From Pseudomonas protegens (lineage in GTDB: Bacteria > Pseudomonadota > Gammaproteobacteria > Pseudomonadales > Pseudomonadaceae), in contig NZ_CP031396.1 in assembly GCF_003363755.1 (NCBI RefSeq), forward strand, positions 496,001 through 560,000: a stretch of 64,000 nt of DNA, written 5' to 3'. A program made the translations under genes and the position numbers. Positions 20,067-29,334 of this stretch are shown piece by piece; positions within the stretch are counted from its first letter, which is position 1; every line of letters begins with the position of its first letter. The notes below the pieces were generated by a model. That model saw only the letters and a list, made by a program, of their open reading frames with translations, ran no database searches and was not told where the DNA came from.

Positions 20067-20194
20067 GTTCAGCTCGTCGGTTCAGGTTTTCGGAGAGGTC
20101 CGTCTACCTTGATGACGATAGATGAGCCTTGCCCGGCAGGACCTTTTTTTTCGCCAGGGAATCCTTGCCCCGGCGACCTGCGCCTGCCGTGTCC

Positions 20195-21769
20195 TCAGGC
20201 CGGATACCCGGTGATCTCGCGGATGCTCTGGTACAGCGGCTTGAGCTGGCGGTACATGCGCAGGTAGACCTCGCTGTACAGCCGCTGATACATCTGCTGC
20301 GCTTGCGGCTGTGGCTCGAACACCGCGCCGACCCGGGTCATGGCGCTGATGGCCGTTGGAAAATCCGGGTACAGGCCCAGGCCCACCGCACAGGCGATCA
20401 CCGCCCCCAGCCCCGAGGCCTCATAGACGTGGGGGCGCTCTACCGGCAGGCCGAAGATATCCGCCGTCAGTTGCATCGCCGCATCGCTCTGGGAGCCACC
20501 GCCGGCCACCCGCAGGCGCGTGATCTTCAGCTTGGAGCGTTTCTCCATGCGTTCCATGCCCTGGCGCAGGGCATAGGCCAAACCTTCGAGGATCGCCCGG
20601 TAGATATGGGCCCGGGTGTGCACGTCGCCAAAGCCGATCATCGCGCCCTTGGCTTCCATGCCCGGCTCGCGGATGCCCGGCGACCAGTAGGGTTGCAGGG
20701 TCAGCCCCATGGACCCGGGCGGCACCGCCTGGACCAGGGCATCAAACAGCTGTTCCGCCTCCAGCCCCTGCTCGGCTGCCTGCTGCACTTCCCGCAGGCC
20801 GAACTGTTGCTTGAACCAGCTGACCATCCAGTAACCGCGGAAAATCATCACCTCGCAGTTGTAGTGGTTCGGCACCGCCGCCGGGTACGGCGGGATCAGC
20901 GGCACCACTTCCAGATAGCGGGAACGGGTGGTGGTGATGGTCGCCGTGGTGCCGTAGGACAGGCAGGCCGTGGTGGAATCCTGGACGCCCGAGCCCAGGA
21001 CTTCGCAAGCCTTGTCGGCACCGGCGGCAATCAGCGCCAAGCCCTCGGGAATACCGGTGTGGCGACTGGCTTCGGCGCTGATCCGGCCCAGGGTTTCGCC
21101 GGGTTTGAGCAGGGTCGGCAACTGCTCCTGACGCACCGCCAGGGCCTGCCATTTCCAGTCGCTGGGGGCGGCCCAGCACAGGCGCTTGTAGTCGAACGGC
21201 AGGTACGCCACGCAACAGCCAACGGAGTCGACGAAGTTGCCGGTCAGGCGATGGGTGAGAAAGCCCGAGAGCAGCAGGAACTTGTCAGTGGCTGCCCACA
21301 CCTCGGGTTGCTGCTGGGCCACCCAGTTGGCTTCGGCCTGGGCCCGAAAATAGTCCACCGTGGCCTCGGCGCCGATCAGTTTGAACAGCCAGCCCCAAGG
21401 CCCCTTGATCCGACCCTCGACCTCGGCCTGGCGCTGGTCGAGCCAGAGAATGGCCGGACGCAGGGCCTTGCCCTGGGCGTCGACATTGATCAGGGTGCCG
21501 CGCTGGGTGGTCAGGGACACGCCGCGGATCTGCGAGCGGTCGATGCCGGTCTGCTGCCAGAGCAATTGGCAGGCTTCGCCGAGCTTGGCCCAGTAATAGT
21601 CCGGGTGCTGTTCGGCCCAGCCGGGCTGGCTTGAAAAATAGGCCTCCAGCTCCACCTTGCCCTTGCCCAGCAGGTTGCCCGACAGGTCGAACAGCAGCGC
21701 GCGCACGCTTTGGGTGCCGTTGTCGATCGCCAGCAGGTAGTCCTGCTTATTGTTGTTGTGCGTGTCCAT
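20195..21769 (-). CDS. FGGY-family carbohydrate/glycerol kinase
   Basis: ATP-dependent kinase of the FGGY family, 524 residues. The N-terminal phosphate-binding motif is [16 protein letters not shown] (about residues 12-27) and the C-terminal adenosine loop is [19 protein letters not shown]. The protein resembles glycerol/xylulose kinases, but exact substrate residues cannot be assigned. It is the third gene of a minus-strand operon after an AGPS-like oxidase and a glycerol-3-phosphate dehydrogenase (20-base gap), which suggests glycerol, an alkylglycerol or another triol-type substrate. The start at 21769 ([16 protein letters not shown]) was chosen because the conserved domain begins there; the longer reading frame to 22303 is a shadow over the dehydrogenase gene. 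Confidence 0.9.
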   Translation of the reverse strand: MDTHNNNKQDYLLAIDNGTQSVRALLFDLSGNLLGKGKVELEAYFSSQPGWAEQHPDYYWAKLGEACQLLWQQTGIDRSQIRGVSLTTQRGTLINVDAQGKALRPAILWLDQRQAEVEGRIKGPWGWLFKLIGAEATVDYFRAQAEANWVAQQQPEVWAATDKFLLLSGFLTHRLTGNFVDSVGCCVAYLPFDYKRLCWAAPSDWKWQALAVRQEQLPTLLKPGETLGRISAEASRHTGIPEGLALIAAGADKACEVLGSGVQDSTTACLSYGTTATITTTRSRYLEVVPLIPPYPAAVPNHYNCEVMIFRGYWMVSWFKQQFGLREVQQAAEQGLEAEQLFDALVQAVPPGSMGLTLQPYWSPGIREPGMEAKGAMIGFGDVHTRAHIYRAILEGLAYALRQGMERMEKRSKLKITRLRVAGGGSQSDAAMQLTADIFGLPVERPHVYEASGLGAVIACAVGLGLYPDFPTAISAMTRVGAVFEPQPQAQQMYQRLYSEVYLRMYRQLKPLYQSIREITGYPA

Positions 21770-21789
21770 GGGGCTCTCTTGGTTGGGGC

Positions 21790-23385
21790 TCAATCGGTGA
21801 CGGGGGGCAGGCTGTGATGGCGCTGCCACAGGTCGCGGTAGCGCTGTTCTTCGGCCAGCCAGCGCGCATCGTCCCAGCCCAGACGGGGCTGGCACAGGCG
21901 GCGGATGGCCGGCAGGTACTGGGCGGCGCCCTCGGCCAGCAGCAGGCCGATGCGGGTGCGGCGCAGCAGCAGGTCGTCCAGGTGCAGGACCATTTCCGCC
22001 TCGGCGGCAAAGGCCAGCTCGGCCCACAGGGTGTCGCTGGCGCCGACGCAATCGCCGCCCAGCTCGGCCACCCGCTGCGCTACGCGGGGCAAGTCGCGGC
22101 CATGGCGCCCGGCCAGGCGCCGCAACTGAGCCGCGCTGAGCCCGGGAATGTCCACCGGCGCCTGGGGGGCGAACACCGGTTCGCCGTCGTCCTCCACGTT
22201 GCGCCCGAGCATGGCGCCACAGGCTTGCAGCACCTCGATGGCCTGGGGCCGGAAGGTGGTGAGCTTGCCGCCGGCCAGGGTCACGCAGCCCGGCTCCTGC
22301 CACAGCACATGCTCGCGGGTTTCGTTGGACGGCTTGCCCTGTTGCTCCCCCCCCGCGCCGGCCACCACCGGGCGCACCCCGGCCCAGGTCGAGAGCACAT
22401 CGGCGGCGCTTACCTGAGCCTGGGGAAACTGCTGGGCACAGGCGGCCAGCAGATAGCGCAGTTCTTCCTGACTGATGCTGGCGCTCTGGTCCAGATCGTC
22501 GCGGTGATCAAGATCGGTAGTGCCCACCACGGTGGCGCCTTCCCAGGGGAAGACGAACACCGGCCGCCGATCCTCGGCATGCATGAAGCTCAAGGCCTGG
22601 GCCACCGGCAGGCGCCAACCCGGCAGCAGCAAATGACTGCCGCGCAACGGGCGCAGCTGGCGCGGAGCCTGGGCCGGACGCAGGCGCTCGGCCCAGGCCC
22701 CGGTGGCCACCGCCAGGGCCGCGCAGCCAAGGGTATGCACAGCGCCCGTTTCACTGTCCTCGATCGCCACCCCGCACACCCGCCCGTTCTCCCGCAGCAG
22801 GCGGGTCACCCGCAGGCCATTGATGGCCACGGCGCCATCGGCCCGGGCTTCGGCCAGCACCCGCATCACCAGGCGCGCATCGTCGGTCAGGGCATCCAGG
22901 AAACAGGTGCCCCCCAGCAGGCCCGGCTCCTTCACCCCCGGAACCAGGAAGCGCAGGTGCGCGGCATCGTGAAAGCAGTGGTTACGGCGCCCGGCCAGGG
23001 CGTCATACAGGGTCAACAGGCCACCGAACACCTTGGGCCCGGGGAACCTGCCGCGGTAATGGGGCATCAGGAAACTCATGGGTTCCACCAGCCCGGGGGC
23101 TTCCTGCAGCAGGCGCTGGCGCTCGCGTACCGAGTCCCGGGTCAGGCGCCACTGGCCCTTGGCGATGTAGCGCAAGCCGCCATGGACCATCTTCGAGGAA
23201 CGGCTGGAGGTGCCCCAGGCAAAGTCCCGCTGCTCCAGCAACAGGCAACGCCAGCCGCGCCGCGCCGCTTCCCGCAGGATGCCGGCGCCGCTGATGCCAC
23301 CGCCGATCACGATCAGGTCCCAGGGTTGCGCCCCCAGCCCGGGCAGCGCCTGTTGGCGCCACTGGCCGTTCCAGTCCTGGCTCAT
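21790..23385 (-). CDS. FAD-dependent glycerol-3-phosphate dehydrogenase (GlpD-like)
   Basis: Oxidises sn-glycerol-3-phosphate to dihydroxyacetone phosphate, passing electrons to quinones. The 531-residue protein has the FAD fold [20 protein letters not shown] near residues 23-42, then [15 protein letters not shown], which is diagnostic of GlpD. A central substrate region ([13 protein letters not shown]) and a C-terminal GlpD-type helical cap follow (about 390-531). It is a second-type GlpD, placed with a kinase and an AGPS-like enzyme instead of glpFK. GGAG precedes the ATG by nine bases and the upstream gene ends four bases before it. Confidence 0.9.
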   Translation of the reverse strand: MSQDWNGQWRQQALPGLGAQPWDLIVIGGGISGAGILREAARRGWRCLLLEQRDFAWGTSSRSSKMVHGGLRYIAKGQWRLTRDSVRERQRLLQEAPGLVEPMSFLMPHYRGRFPGPKVFGGLLTLYDALAGRRNHCFHDAAHLRFLVPGVKEPGLLGGTCFLDALTDDARLVMRVLAEARADGAVAINGLRVTRLLRENGRVCGVAIEDSETGAVHTLGCAALAVATGAWAERLRPAQAPRQLRPLRGSHLLLPGWRLPVAQALSFMHAEDRRPVFVFPWEGATVVGTTDLDHRDDLDQSASISQEELRYLLAACAQQFPQAQVSAADVLSTWAGVRPVVAGAGGEQQGKPSNETREHVLWQEPGCVTLAGGKLTTFRPQAIEVLQACGAMLGRNVEDDGEPVFAPQAPVDIPGLSAAQLRRLAGRHGRDLPRVAQRVAELGGDCVGASDTLWAELAFAAEAEMVLHLDDLLLRRTRIGLLLAEGAAQYLPAIRRLCQPRLGWDDARWLAEEQRYRDLWQRHHSLPPVTD

Positions 23386-23389
23386 GGCG

Positions 23390-24985
23390 TTACTGCTCCA
23401 GCAGGGTGCCGGGGTTGAGGCGCCCGGCGGGATCGAAGTGGCGGCTCAAGGCCTGCAGGGTGTCGACGGCCAACGCGCCCTTCTCCCGCAGCAGGTACGG
23501 CGCATGGTCCTTGCCCACTCCGTGCTGATGACTGATGGTGCCGTGGTGATTGACGATGGTCTGGCTGGCGGCGTGCTTGAGGGCCTGCCAGCGCGCCAGG
23601 GTCGCCGGGTACTGGGCGTCGGGGCGGAATACGTAAGTGGTGTAGATGCTCGACCCTTCGCCATAGACGTGGGACAGGTGGGTGAACACATGCACCTGCT
23701 CGCCCTCGGCGGCCAGGCCATCACGCAGGCTGCCCTCGATGCGTTGCAGCAGGCGATCAACGTTGCTCCAGTCGGTGGCCGTTTCCAGGGTGTCCACCAG
23801 GTAGCCGGCATTCCACAGGCTTTCGCGCAGGTAAGGAAAGCGAAAGCGGTTCTGCGCCCACTTCTTGCCCAGCAACGTGCCGGTAAAGACCCCGCCAAAC
23901 CCCTTGAGCTGGCGCCGGGCGTGACGCAGGGACAAGGCGTTCTGCTGGCGATTGCCGGTCACGCCGAAAGTCAGCAGGCACTTGCCCGGCCCCGCACCGC
24001 GCAGGGCCAGGTATTTTTCCAGCCAGGCGATCTGCGTCGGATGGCCGGCCAGGGCCAATTGGGTTTCGGTCTCCAGGGCATTGGACAGGCGCAGCATCGA
24101 CAGCGGCACCCGGGCCTGCGCCAGGGCGCGCACCGCTTGCAGCGCCTGGGTCCAGTCCGGCAGGAACACACCGTAGAAGCGCTCGTCGTCCGGCAAGCGG
24201 CTGACCCTGACCTTGACCTCGGAAATGATCCCGAAGCGCCCTTCGCTGCCCAGTACCACTTCCCGCAGATCCGGCCCGGCCGCAGACGCCGGAAAGGTGG
24301 CGATGGCCATCGGCCCGGCAAAGGTTTCCAGGGTGCCCCCGGCGAACAGCTGCTCGATGCGCCCATAGCGCAGCGACTGCTGGCCACTGGAGCGGCTGGC
24401 CACCCAGCCGCCCAGGGTCGACAGCTCCCAGGACTGGGGGAAGTGCCCCAGGGTGTAGCCGCGAGCGCGCAGTTGGCTCTCCACCTGCGGGCCACTGGCA
24501 CCGGGGCCGAAAGTGGCCAGCAGGCTGTCTTCGTCCAGCTCCAGCAGGCGGCTCATGCGCGCCAGGGACACCGTCAGCACCGGCCGCTCGGACCAGCCCG
24601 GATTGATATGCCCGGCCACCGAGGTGCCGCCGCCGTAGGGAATCAGGCACAGGTCGCGGTCCTCGGCCAGGGCCAGCAACTGGCGGATCTGCTCGGCGGT
24701 TTCCGGAAAGGCCACGGCATCCGGATAGACCCCCAGCTCGCCCTCGCGCAGGGCCAGCCAGTCCGGCAGGCTCTGGCCGCGGGCATGCAGCAGGCGTTCC
24801 TGGGGATCGATGCAATACAGCGGGTGGGCAGCAAGGCGTGAGGCCGGCACCTTGGCCAGCGCCTGTTCCAGAGTCGCCTCCGGCAAGCGGCGCCCCGGGC
24901 CCAGGCGCTCGGCGAGAAATCCCGCGCCCTGGGCCGGCAATTCGACCACCGTGGATACATCCCCCCAGCCGTTCCAGCGTCGCAT
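23390..24985 (-). CDS. Alkylglycerone-phosphate-synthase-like FAD-binding oxidase
   Basis: FAD-binding type 4 (vanillyl-alcohol-oxidase/PP-loop) flavoprotein of 531 residues. The FAD pyrophosphate loop is PYGGGTSVAGHINPG (about residues 114-128). The C-terminal segment HGTISHQHGVGKDH (about 480-493) closely matches the His-rich active-site loop of alkyl-DHAP synthase (AGPS), the enzyme that exchanges the acyl chain of acyl-DHAP for a fatty alcohol to start ether lipids. HVYGEGSSIYTTYVFR also fits that family. It is first in the operon with GlpD and an FGGY kinase. A sugar or lactate oxidase role is the main alternative. AAGGA lies eight bases before the ATG. Confidence 0.85.
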   Translation of the reverse strand: MRRWNGWGDVSTVVELPAQGAGFLAERLGPGRRLPEATLEQALAKVPASRLAAHPLYCIDPQERLLHARGQSLPDWLALREGELGVYPDAVAFPETAEQIRQLLALAEDRDLCLIPYGGGTSVAGHINPGWSERPVLTVSLARMSRLLELDEDSLLATFGPGASGPQVESQLRARGYTLGHFPQSWELSTLGGWVASRSSGQQSLRYGRIEQLFAGGTLETFAGPMAIATFPASAAGPDLREVVLGSEGRFGIISEVKVRVSRLPDDERFYGVFLPDWTQALQAVRALAQARVPLSMLRLSNALETETQLALAGHPTQIAWLEKYLALRGAGPGKCLLTFGVTGNRQQNALSLRHARRQLKGFGGVFTGTLLGKKWAQNRFRFPYLRESLWNAGYLVDTLETATDWSNVDRLLQRIEGSLRDGLAAEGEQVHVFTHLSHVYGEGSSIYTTYVFRPDAQYPATLARWQALKHAASQTIVNHHGTISHQHGVGKDHAPYLLREKGALAVDTLQALSRHFDPAGRLNPGTLLEQ

Positions 24986-25162
24986 ACGTGTGTCCTTGTG
25001 CTGTTCTTATAGGTCTTGCTTCAGGCACCCTATACTAGTGCGCGGCTGAACGCTGTCACGGTCGCATCGCGCCAGAGGATGTAGCCGATTGAGTCAGGCA
25101 CAGGTGACATCCGGCGCCAATTACCGAAGAATCCTCACCCTCCCCATCACAGGCTCGCGTCC

Positions 25163-25867
25163 ATGCCGGCACCCCTGAAAACCTGCGCCCCGCTGTTCTG
25201 GTCCACCGACCTGGGCATCGACTACGGTGCGCCGACCTTGCACCTGCACGACTTGCTGCCCGTGGTGGGCGAGGAACACTCGGCCTTCTTCCAGCACCGG
25301 GACGGCATCCTGATCGGCGAAACCCTGCAACTGATCTGGTGCCCGCCGGTTGCCGACCTCAATGGCTGGAACGAGCAGCCTTCGGAAATTGCCCTGAGCC
25401 AGCTGCTGCGAGTGCGGATCACCGGCCCGGCGCCCGAGCCGCCGACACCACGCAATGCCATCCACCATGGCCGGCCGAGGTACCGCTTCCTGGTCCTGTC
25501 CTGCCAGCCACTGCCGACGGCCCTGCGCGCCCAGCCGCTGGCACAGGACGCCTGGCACATGCCGCTGATCGAGAATGGACAGGGCAGTTGCCTGACCTGG
25601 GAGGCCATCGACAACTGTGGTCGCGCCGAGATCCAGGGGCTGATCTACCTGAGCGCCTACCGCCGCGACGAAACCTATATGGAAATGTTCATCGAGGACC
25701 TGGGCGGACAACTGTTCGGGCTGCTTTCGGTGCACCTGGGCCCGGGGGGCGACGACTATGATTTTGGCCGGCGCCTCCTGCAAGGCGCGGAGTTGCGGGC
25801 CATCCGCCGCGCACTGGCCATGGCCCGGCCCCTGAAGGATTCACAGCCCGGCTACCTGGCCCCCTGA
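25163..25867 (+). CDS. Hypothetical protein
   Basis: A 234-residue soluble protein (MPAPLKTCAPLFWSTDLGID...). No signal peptide, membrane segment or motif recognised; mixed alpha/beta composition with many Leu, Pro and Gly. It is divergent from the AGPS-like operon, with 177 bases between the starts. The ribosome-binding site is weak, so the start is uncertain. Function unknown. Confidence 0.7.
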   Translation: MPAPLKTCAPLFWSTDLGIDYGAPTLHLHDLLPVVGEEHSAFFQHRDGILIGETLQLIWCPPVADLNGWNEQPSEIALSQLLRVRITGPAPEPPTPRNAIHHGRPRYRFLVLSCQPLPTALRAQPLAQDAWHMPLIENGQGSCLTWEAIDNCGRAEIQGLIYLSAYRRDETYMEMFIEDLGGQLFGLLSVHLGPGGDDYDFGRRLLQGAELRAIRRALAMARPLKDSQPGYLAP

Positions 25868-26037
25868 ACCCCAGGGCGGATAAAAGCGCTCAGAAAAAGA
25901 CTAAGCAGCTGTTTTCAAACTCATTTTTTTGCATTGGGGGGCTTCACAGCCCGTCTATAAGTTGATAAATTTGCGCCCGTTCTTGCAGCGGCCCTCCCCG
26001 GACCGGCATTCAAAGCAAGTAACGTCGCAACAGCTAC

Positions 26038-26112
26038 AGGGGCGTCGCCAAGCGGTAAGGCAGCAGGTTTTGATCCTGCCATGCGTTGGTTCGAATCCAG
26101 CCGCCCCTGCCA
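26038..26112 (+). tRNA. tRNA-Gln (anticodon TTG)
   Basis: A complete cloverleaf with an encoded CCA end. The acceptor stem AGGGGCG pairs with CGCCCCT, the D arm holds CCAAGCGGTAAGG, the anticodon loop is TTTTGAT (anticodon TTG) and the T loop is TTCGAAT. No introns or gaps. The LysR gene ends 13 bases beyond the 3' end on the opposite strand. Confidence 0.97.
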
Positions 26113-26125
26113 TTTCTCTTCATGT

Positions 26126-27034
26126 TCATCCCCCCAGACTCCGTTCCAGCACCTCCAGCAATGCACTGACCTTGGGCAACCCCTGCCGGCTTTTCAGCCA
26201 CAGCAGATGAATCGCCTGCCCTTCGCTGGCCCACTGCGGCAGCACTTCGACCAGGGTGCCCTGCGCTAGCTGCTGCTTGACCAGCCACGAAGGCAATTGC
26301 GCTATGCCGTAACCGTCCAGCACGGTCATCAGCAGCCCCTCGCCATCCCCCACCACGCAACTGGCGGACATGACCCGGCGCTCGCTCTCGCCCGGACGTC
26401 CGGTCGCAAAGTTCCAGGGGCTGACCCGGCCGTCCACCCAGCCATAGGCAATGCACTGGTGCCGTTCCAGGTCCTGGTCGGTCAGCGGCGTGCCATGGCG
26501 CCGCAAGTAATCGGGGGAGGCGCAGAACAGGTGCCACTCGCGGCCCAGGCAGCGATGCCCCAGTGCCGCCGGCCACAGCTCCGAACCGCCGAGGCGCACG
26601 GCAATGTCCACGCCGGCTTCGAGGGGGGCGATGGCGGAATCGGAAAAGGTGATGTGCGGCTGCAAACCAGGGTGTTCCCGGGCAAACCGCAACACGGCAG
26701 CCAGTACCTGGGAGCGGCCAAAGGTCCCGGGCAGATCGATGCGCACCCGCCCGCGCAGCTCGGTGTGTTCCGCGTTCAGCGCCAGCTCGGCCTCTTCCAG
26801 ATCGGCCAGCACACCGCTGCAGGTGCGGTAGAAAGCCGTCCCCGCGTCGGTCAGCGCCAGGCTTCGAGTGGTGCGCTGGAACAGCCGCGCCTGCAACCGC
26901 CCTTCCAGCCGGGCAATCGCCTTGCTGACGGCGGAAGCGGTGAGGTTGAGGCGCTCGGCGGCGGCCTTGAAGCTGCCGCAGTCGGCGACGCAGACAAATA
27001 CATCGATCCCCTTCAAGCGCTCGGAAGAAAACAT
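26126..27034 (-). CDS. LysR-family transcriptional regulator
   Basis: A 302-residue LysR regulator with an N-terminal helix-turn-helix (about residues 4-62; CGSFKAAAERLNLTASAVSK) and an effector-binding domain (about 90-300). It belongs to the DsdA/AaeR-like subgroup seen next to efflux pumps. It is divergent from the MFS transporter gene, and two identical-type palindromes in the shared promoter region are likely its operator. The inducer is unknown. Confidence 0.92.
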   Translation of the reverse strand: MFSSERLKGIDVFVCVADCGSFKAAAERLNLTASAVSKAIARLEGRLQARLFQRTTRSLALTDAGTAFYRTCSGVLADLEEAELALNAEHTELRGRVRIDLPGTFGRSQVLAAVLRFAREHPGLQPHITFSDSAIAPLEAGVDIAVRLGGSELWPAALGHRCLGREWHLFCASPDYLRRHGTPLTDQDLERHQCIAYGWVDGRVSPWNFATGRPGESERRVMSASCVVGDGEGLLMTVLDGYGIAQLPSWLVKQQLAQGTLVEVLPQWASEGQAIHLLWLKSRQGLPKVSALLEVLERSLGG

Positions 27035-27045
27035 CGGTGCCTCGC

Positions 27046-27103
27046 ATTCATGAATCTGATTCCATTCATTGGGTAAAAATCATCATAAAACAGAATCAGA
27101 TTC
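27046..27103. promoter_or_regulatory. Putative LysR operator: two GAATCWGATTC palindromes
   Basis: GAATCTGATTC at 27052-27062 and GAATCAGATTC at 27093-27103 are near-identical 11-base palindromes with centres 41 bases apart, close to four helical turns. A further palindrome, ATTCATGAAT, overlaps the first. They lie between the divergent LysR and MFS start codons, as expected for a LysR-type regulator controlling both genes. Confidence 0.65.
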
Positions 27104-27158
27104 CCCAGTAAGCTGGCTGGCATTCTCCCAAGACCCTGCTACAGACGATGAGGCACGG

Positions 27159-28364
27159 ATGCTGCGCACCCTGAAAGGCTACCCAAAGGCGATCAACCTG
27201 CTGCTCACCGGCACCCTGGTGCTGACCCTGGCCCGGGCCATCACCCTGCCCTATCTGGTGATCTACCTGAACAGTGCTTTCGGCCTGCCGGTCAGCGACA
27301 TCGGCCTGGTGATCGGCAGCAGCCTGATCCTCGGTTCGCTGCTGAGCCTGTATGGCGGATTCCTGGTGGACAGGACCCCCAGCCACCGCCTGATCCTCGG
27401 CTGCTGCGCGCTGTTCACCCTAGGTTTTGTCGGCACCTTCACCGCCCGCCAGCTGTGGCTGTTCTACCTGTGCCTGGTGCTGATCAACCTGGCCTACGCG
27501 GTGATCGACATCGCGATCAAGGCCGGCTTTGCCCAGCGCCTGCCGGTGGAGCAACGCAGCGAAGCCTTCTCGATCAAGTACACCCTGACCAACATCGGCT
27601 ACGCCGTGGGCCCGTTTCTCGGCGCCGGGCTGGCGCACCTGAGTATCAGCCTGCCGTTCCTGATATCCGCCGCCCTGGGCGCCGGGTTCCTGGCCATCCA
27701 CCACCTCTGGGGCGACAGACAGCTGGATGCCGCTGGCGCCACATCCACGCCACTCTCCTTCCCGACCCTGGGCAAACAGCTGCTGCGGGACTACCGCCTG
27801 GTGTGCTTCACCCTCGGCGGCCTGCTCAGCGCCGTGGTCTTTGGCCAGTTCTCGGCCTACCTCTCGCAGTACCTGGTGGTCACCACGTCCCCGGAGGCCA
27901 CCTACCGCATCATCAGCACCCTGGTGGCGACCAACGCCCTGCTGGTGATTGCCTTGCAGTACAGCATTGGCCGCAGGATTTCCCCGCGCCACCTGAACCG
28001 CTGGCTGGCAACCGGGCTGGGGCTGTTCCTGCTGGGGATCAGCGGGTTTGGCCTGTCCACCAGCCTGCCGCTGTGGGTGCTGTCGATGGTGGTGTTCACC
28101 CTGGGGGAAATCATCGTGTTTCCCGCCGAGTACATGTTCATCGACCTGATCGCCCCTGAGGCGTTGCGGGGCCTGTACTACGGCGCCCAGAACCTCTCCA
28201 GCCTCGGCGGCGCCCTGGGCCCGATACTCTGCGGCATGGTCCTGGCCAGCCAGCCGGCGCACTGGATCTTCTACATGCTGGGAGCGTTCATTGTCGCCGG
28301 GGGGCTGTTCTACTGCCTGGGCGCGGCCAACCTGAGCCAGCCTGTAGCCAGGGAAGCGGATTGA
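27159..28364 (+). CDS. MFS transporter (drug/solute efflux type)
   Basis: Major-facilitator protein of about 401 residues with roughly twelve membrane segments. The loop after the second helix, GGFLVDRTPSHRLI, is the MFS motif A region, as in the DHA1 (MdtH-like) drug exporters. The start at 27159 (MLRTLKGYPKAINLLL) is preferred because GAGG lies six bases upstream and the first helix follows directly; an upstream ATG at 27069 would add 30 hydrophilic residues and overlap the operator. Probably controlled by the divergent LysR regulator. Substrate unknown. Confidence 0.9.
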   Translation: MLRTLKGYPKAINLLLTGTLVLTLARAITLPYLVIYLNSAFGLPVSDIGLVIGSSLILGSLLSLYGGFLVDRTPSHRLILGCCALFTLGFVGTFTARQLWLFYLCLVLINLAYAVIDIAIKAGFAQRLPVEQRSEAFSIKYTLTNIGYAVGPFLGAGLAHLSISLPFLISAALGAGFLAIHHLWGDRQLDAAGATSTPLSFPTLGKQLLRDYRLVCFTLGGLLSAVVFGQFSAYLSQYLVVTTSPEATYRIISTLVATNALLVIALQYSIGRRISPRHLNRWLATGLGLFLLGISGFGLSTSLPLWVLSMVVFTLGEIIVFPAEYMFIDLIAPEALRGLYYGAQNLSSLGGALGPILCGMVLASQPAHWIFYMLGAFIVAGGLFYCLGAANLSQPVAREAD

Positions 28365-28377
28365 GGCTTGATCCTGC

Positions 28378-28677
28378 TCATGCCTTCAGGGGCATCCCCA
28401 GACGTTCGGCTATCCGCACCAGGGCTGCCCGACAGTGCGCTGAAATCACCAGAGGTGGCTCATTGATCATGTACAGCAAATGCTCGAAGGCGACCCCGGC
28501 CTCGTTGTGTTCCAGATAATCCAGCACGATTTCCCGCCCATGCTCCAAGCCCGCCTGGGCCAATGCGTGATCCTCCGGTACGGGGCCGAGTTGCTCATAG
28601 GCACGGGCCAGCAAGGGTGACACTTCATCCAGGACGTCAATGAAATCCGCTCGCAGGCGGCGTACTCGCTCAGGCAT
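28378..28677 (-). CDS. Small acidic protein, possibly MafI-type immunity protein
   Basis: A 99-residue soluble helical protein (MPERVRRLRADFIDVLDEVS...). The pattern HNEAGVAFEHLLYMINEPPL resembles the MafI immunity-protein family that protects against polymorphic toxins. GAGGA lies nine bases before the ATG. No toxin gene is adjacent, so if it is an immunity gene it is an orphan. Family assignment is recalled pattern only. Confidence 0.65.
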   Translation of the reverse strand: MPERVRRLRADFIDVLDEVSPLLARAYEQLGPVPEDHALAQAGLEHGREIVLDYLEHNEAGVAFEHLLYMINEPPLVISAHCRAALVRIAERLGMPLKA

Positions 28678-28719
28678 AAAAGCCAGTCCTCATGGGGCAG
28701 AAAACCCTCCACTCGCCAA

Positions 28720-29193
28720 TCACCCGTGATCGACCTGTCCCAGCAACTCGCACCGGACTTGCAGCGCGATGGCCGCAAAGCCCTTGCCTGTACCTCGGTT
28801 ACACGTCGAATGATTCAGAGTGGCGGTGATGTCATTCCAGCACTCCACCGCTTCAACCTGCCGGTGAGTGGGGTCGGTTTCGATTTCAAAATCGATGAAG
28901 CGCTCGTCCTGGGTCAACAACAAGCCAAACAGACTGGGCATTCCGGGAAAGTCGATATCCAACTTGAGGACGATGGTTGACGACCAGTCGACTCCCTGTG
29001 ACTCGGCGTAATCCAACAAGGCCTGGGGCACCCCCTCGTCCCGCCAGCTCCTTGCGGTGCATTCCAGTTCGTAGGCTCTGAGAGTGTTTTGTTCCTGAAC
29101 ATTGAGCTGACGTTTTTTCAGGAGACGTTCGATGTCCATATCCAACCCGTGTGCTTCGTTGATGACTGCCGGAATCGCAGGTGGAACCTTCAT
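28720..29193 (-). CDS. Hypothetical protein, possible immunity-like
   Basis: A protein of 157 residues from the first ATG, or 139 from the in-frame ATG at 29139 (MDIERLLKKRQLNVQEQNTL); neither has a good ribosome-binding site. Soluble, with a central alternating segment (TIVLKLDIDFPGMPSLFGLL) and a C-terminal Asn/Gly-rich stretch (HSTCNRGTGKGFAAIALQV). It lies 43 bases upstream of the MafI-like gene on the same strand. No family recognised. Confidence 0.6.
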   Translation of the reverse strand: MKVPPAIPAVINEAHGLDMDIERLLKKRQLNVQEQNTLRAYELECTARSWRDEGVPQALLDYAESQGVDWSSTIVLKLDIDFPGMPSLFGLLLTQDERFIDFEIETDPTHRQVEAVECWNDITATLNHSTCNRGTGKGFAAIALQVRCELLGQVDHG

Positions 29194-29334
29194 TTGGCGC
29201 CATGGGGTAATGACCGGCCCTGTTCATTGCGGGCCGCGAAGAATAGCCCACCCCACCCATGATCTGGCCAGCAGATTCACACCCGCCCCCTTCCGCACGT
29301 TCCTCTTTGCACCCCCAACAAAGAGGAATACCCG

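Noticed and set aside
26038..26112. tRNA-Gln as an integration site for a genomic island
   Set aside because: No integrase gene and no direct repeat of the tRNA 3' end was noticed in the flanking sequence.
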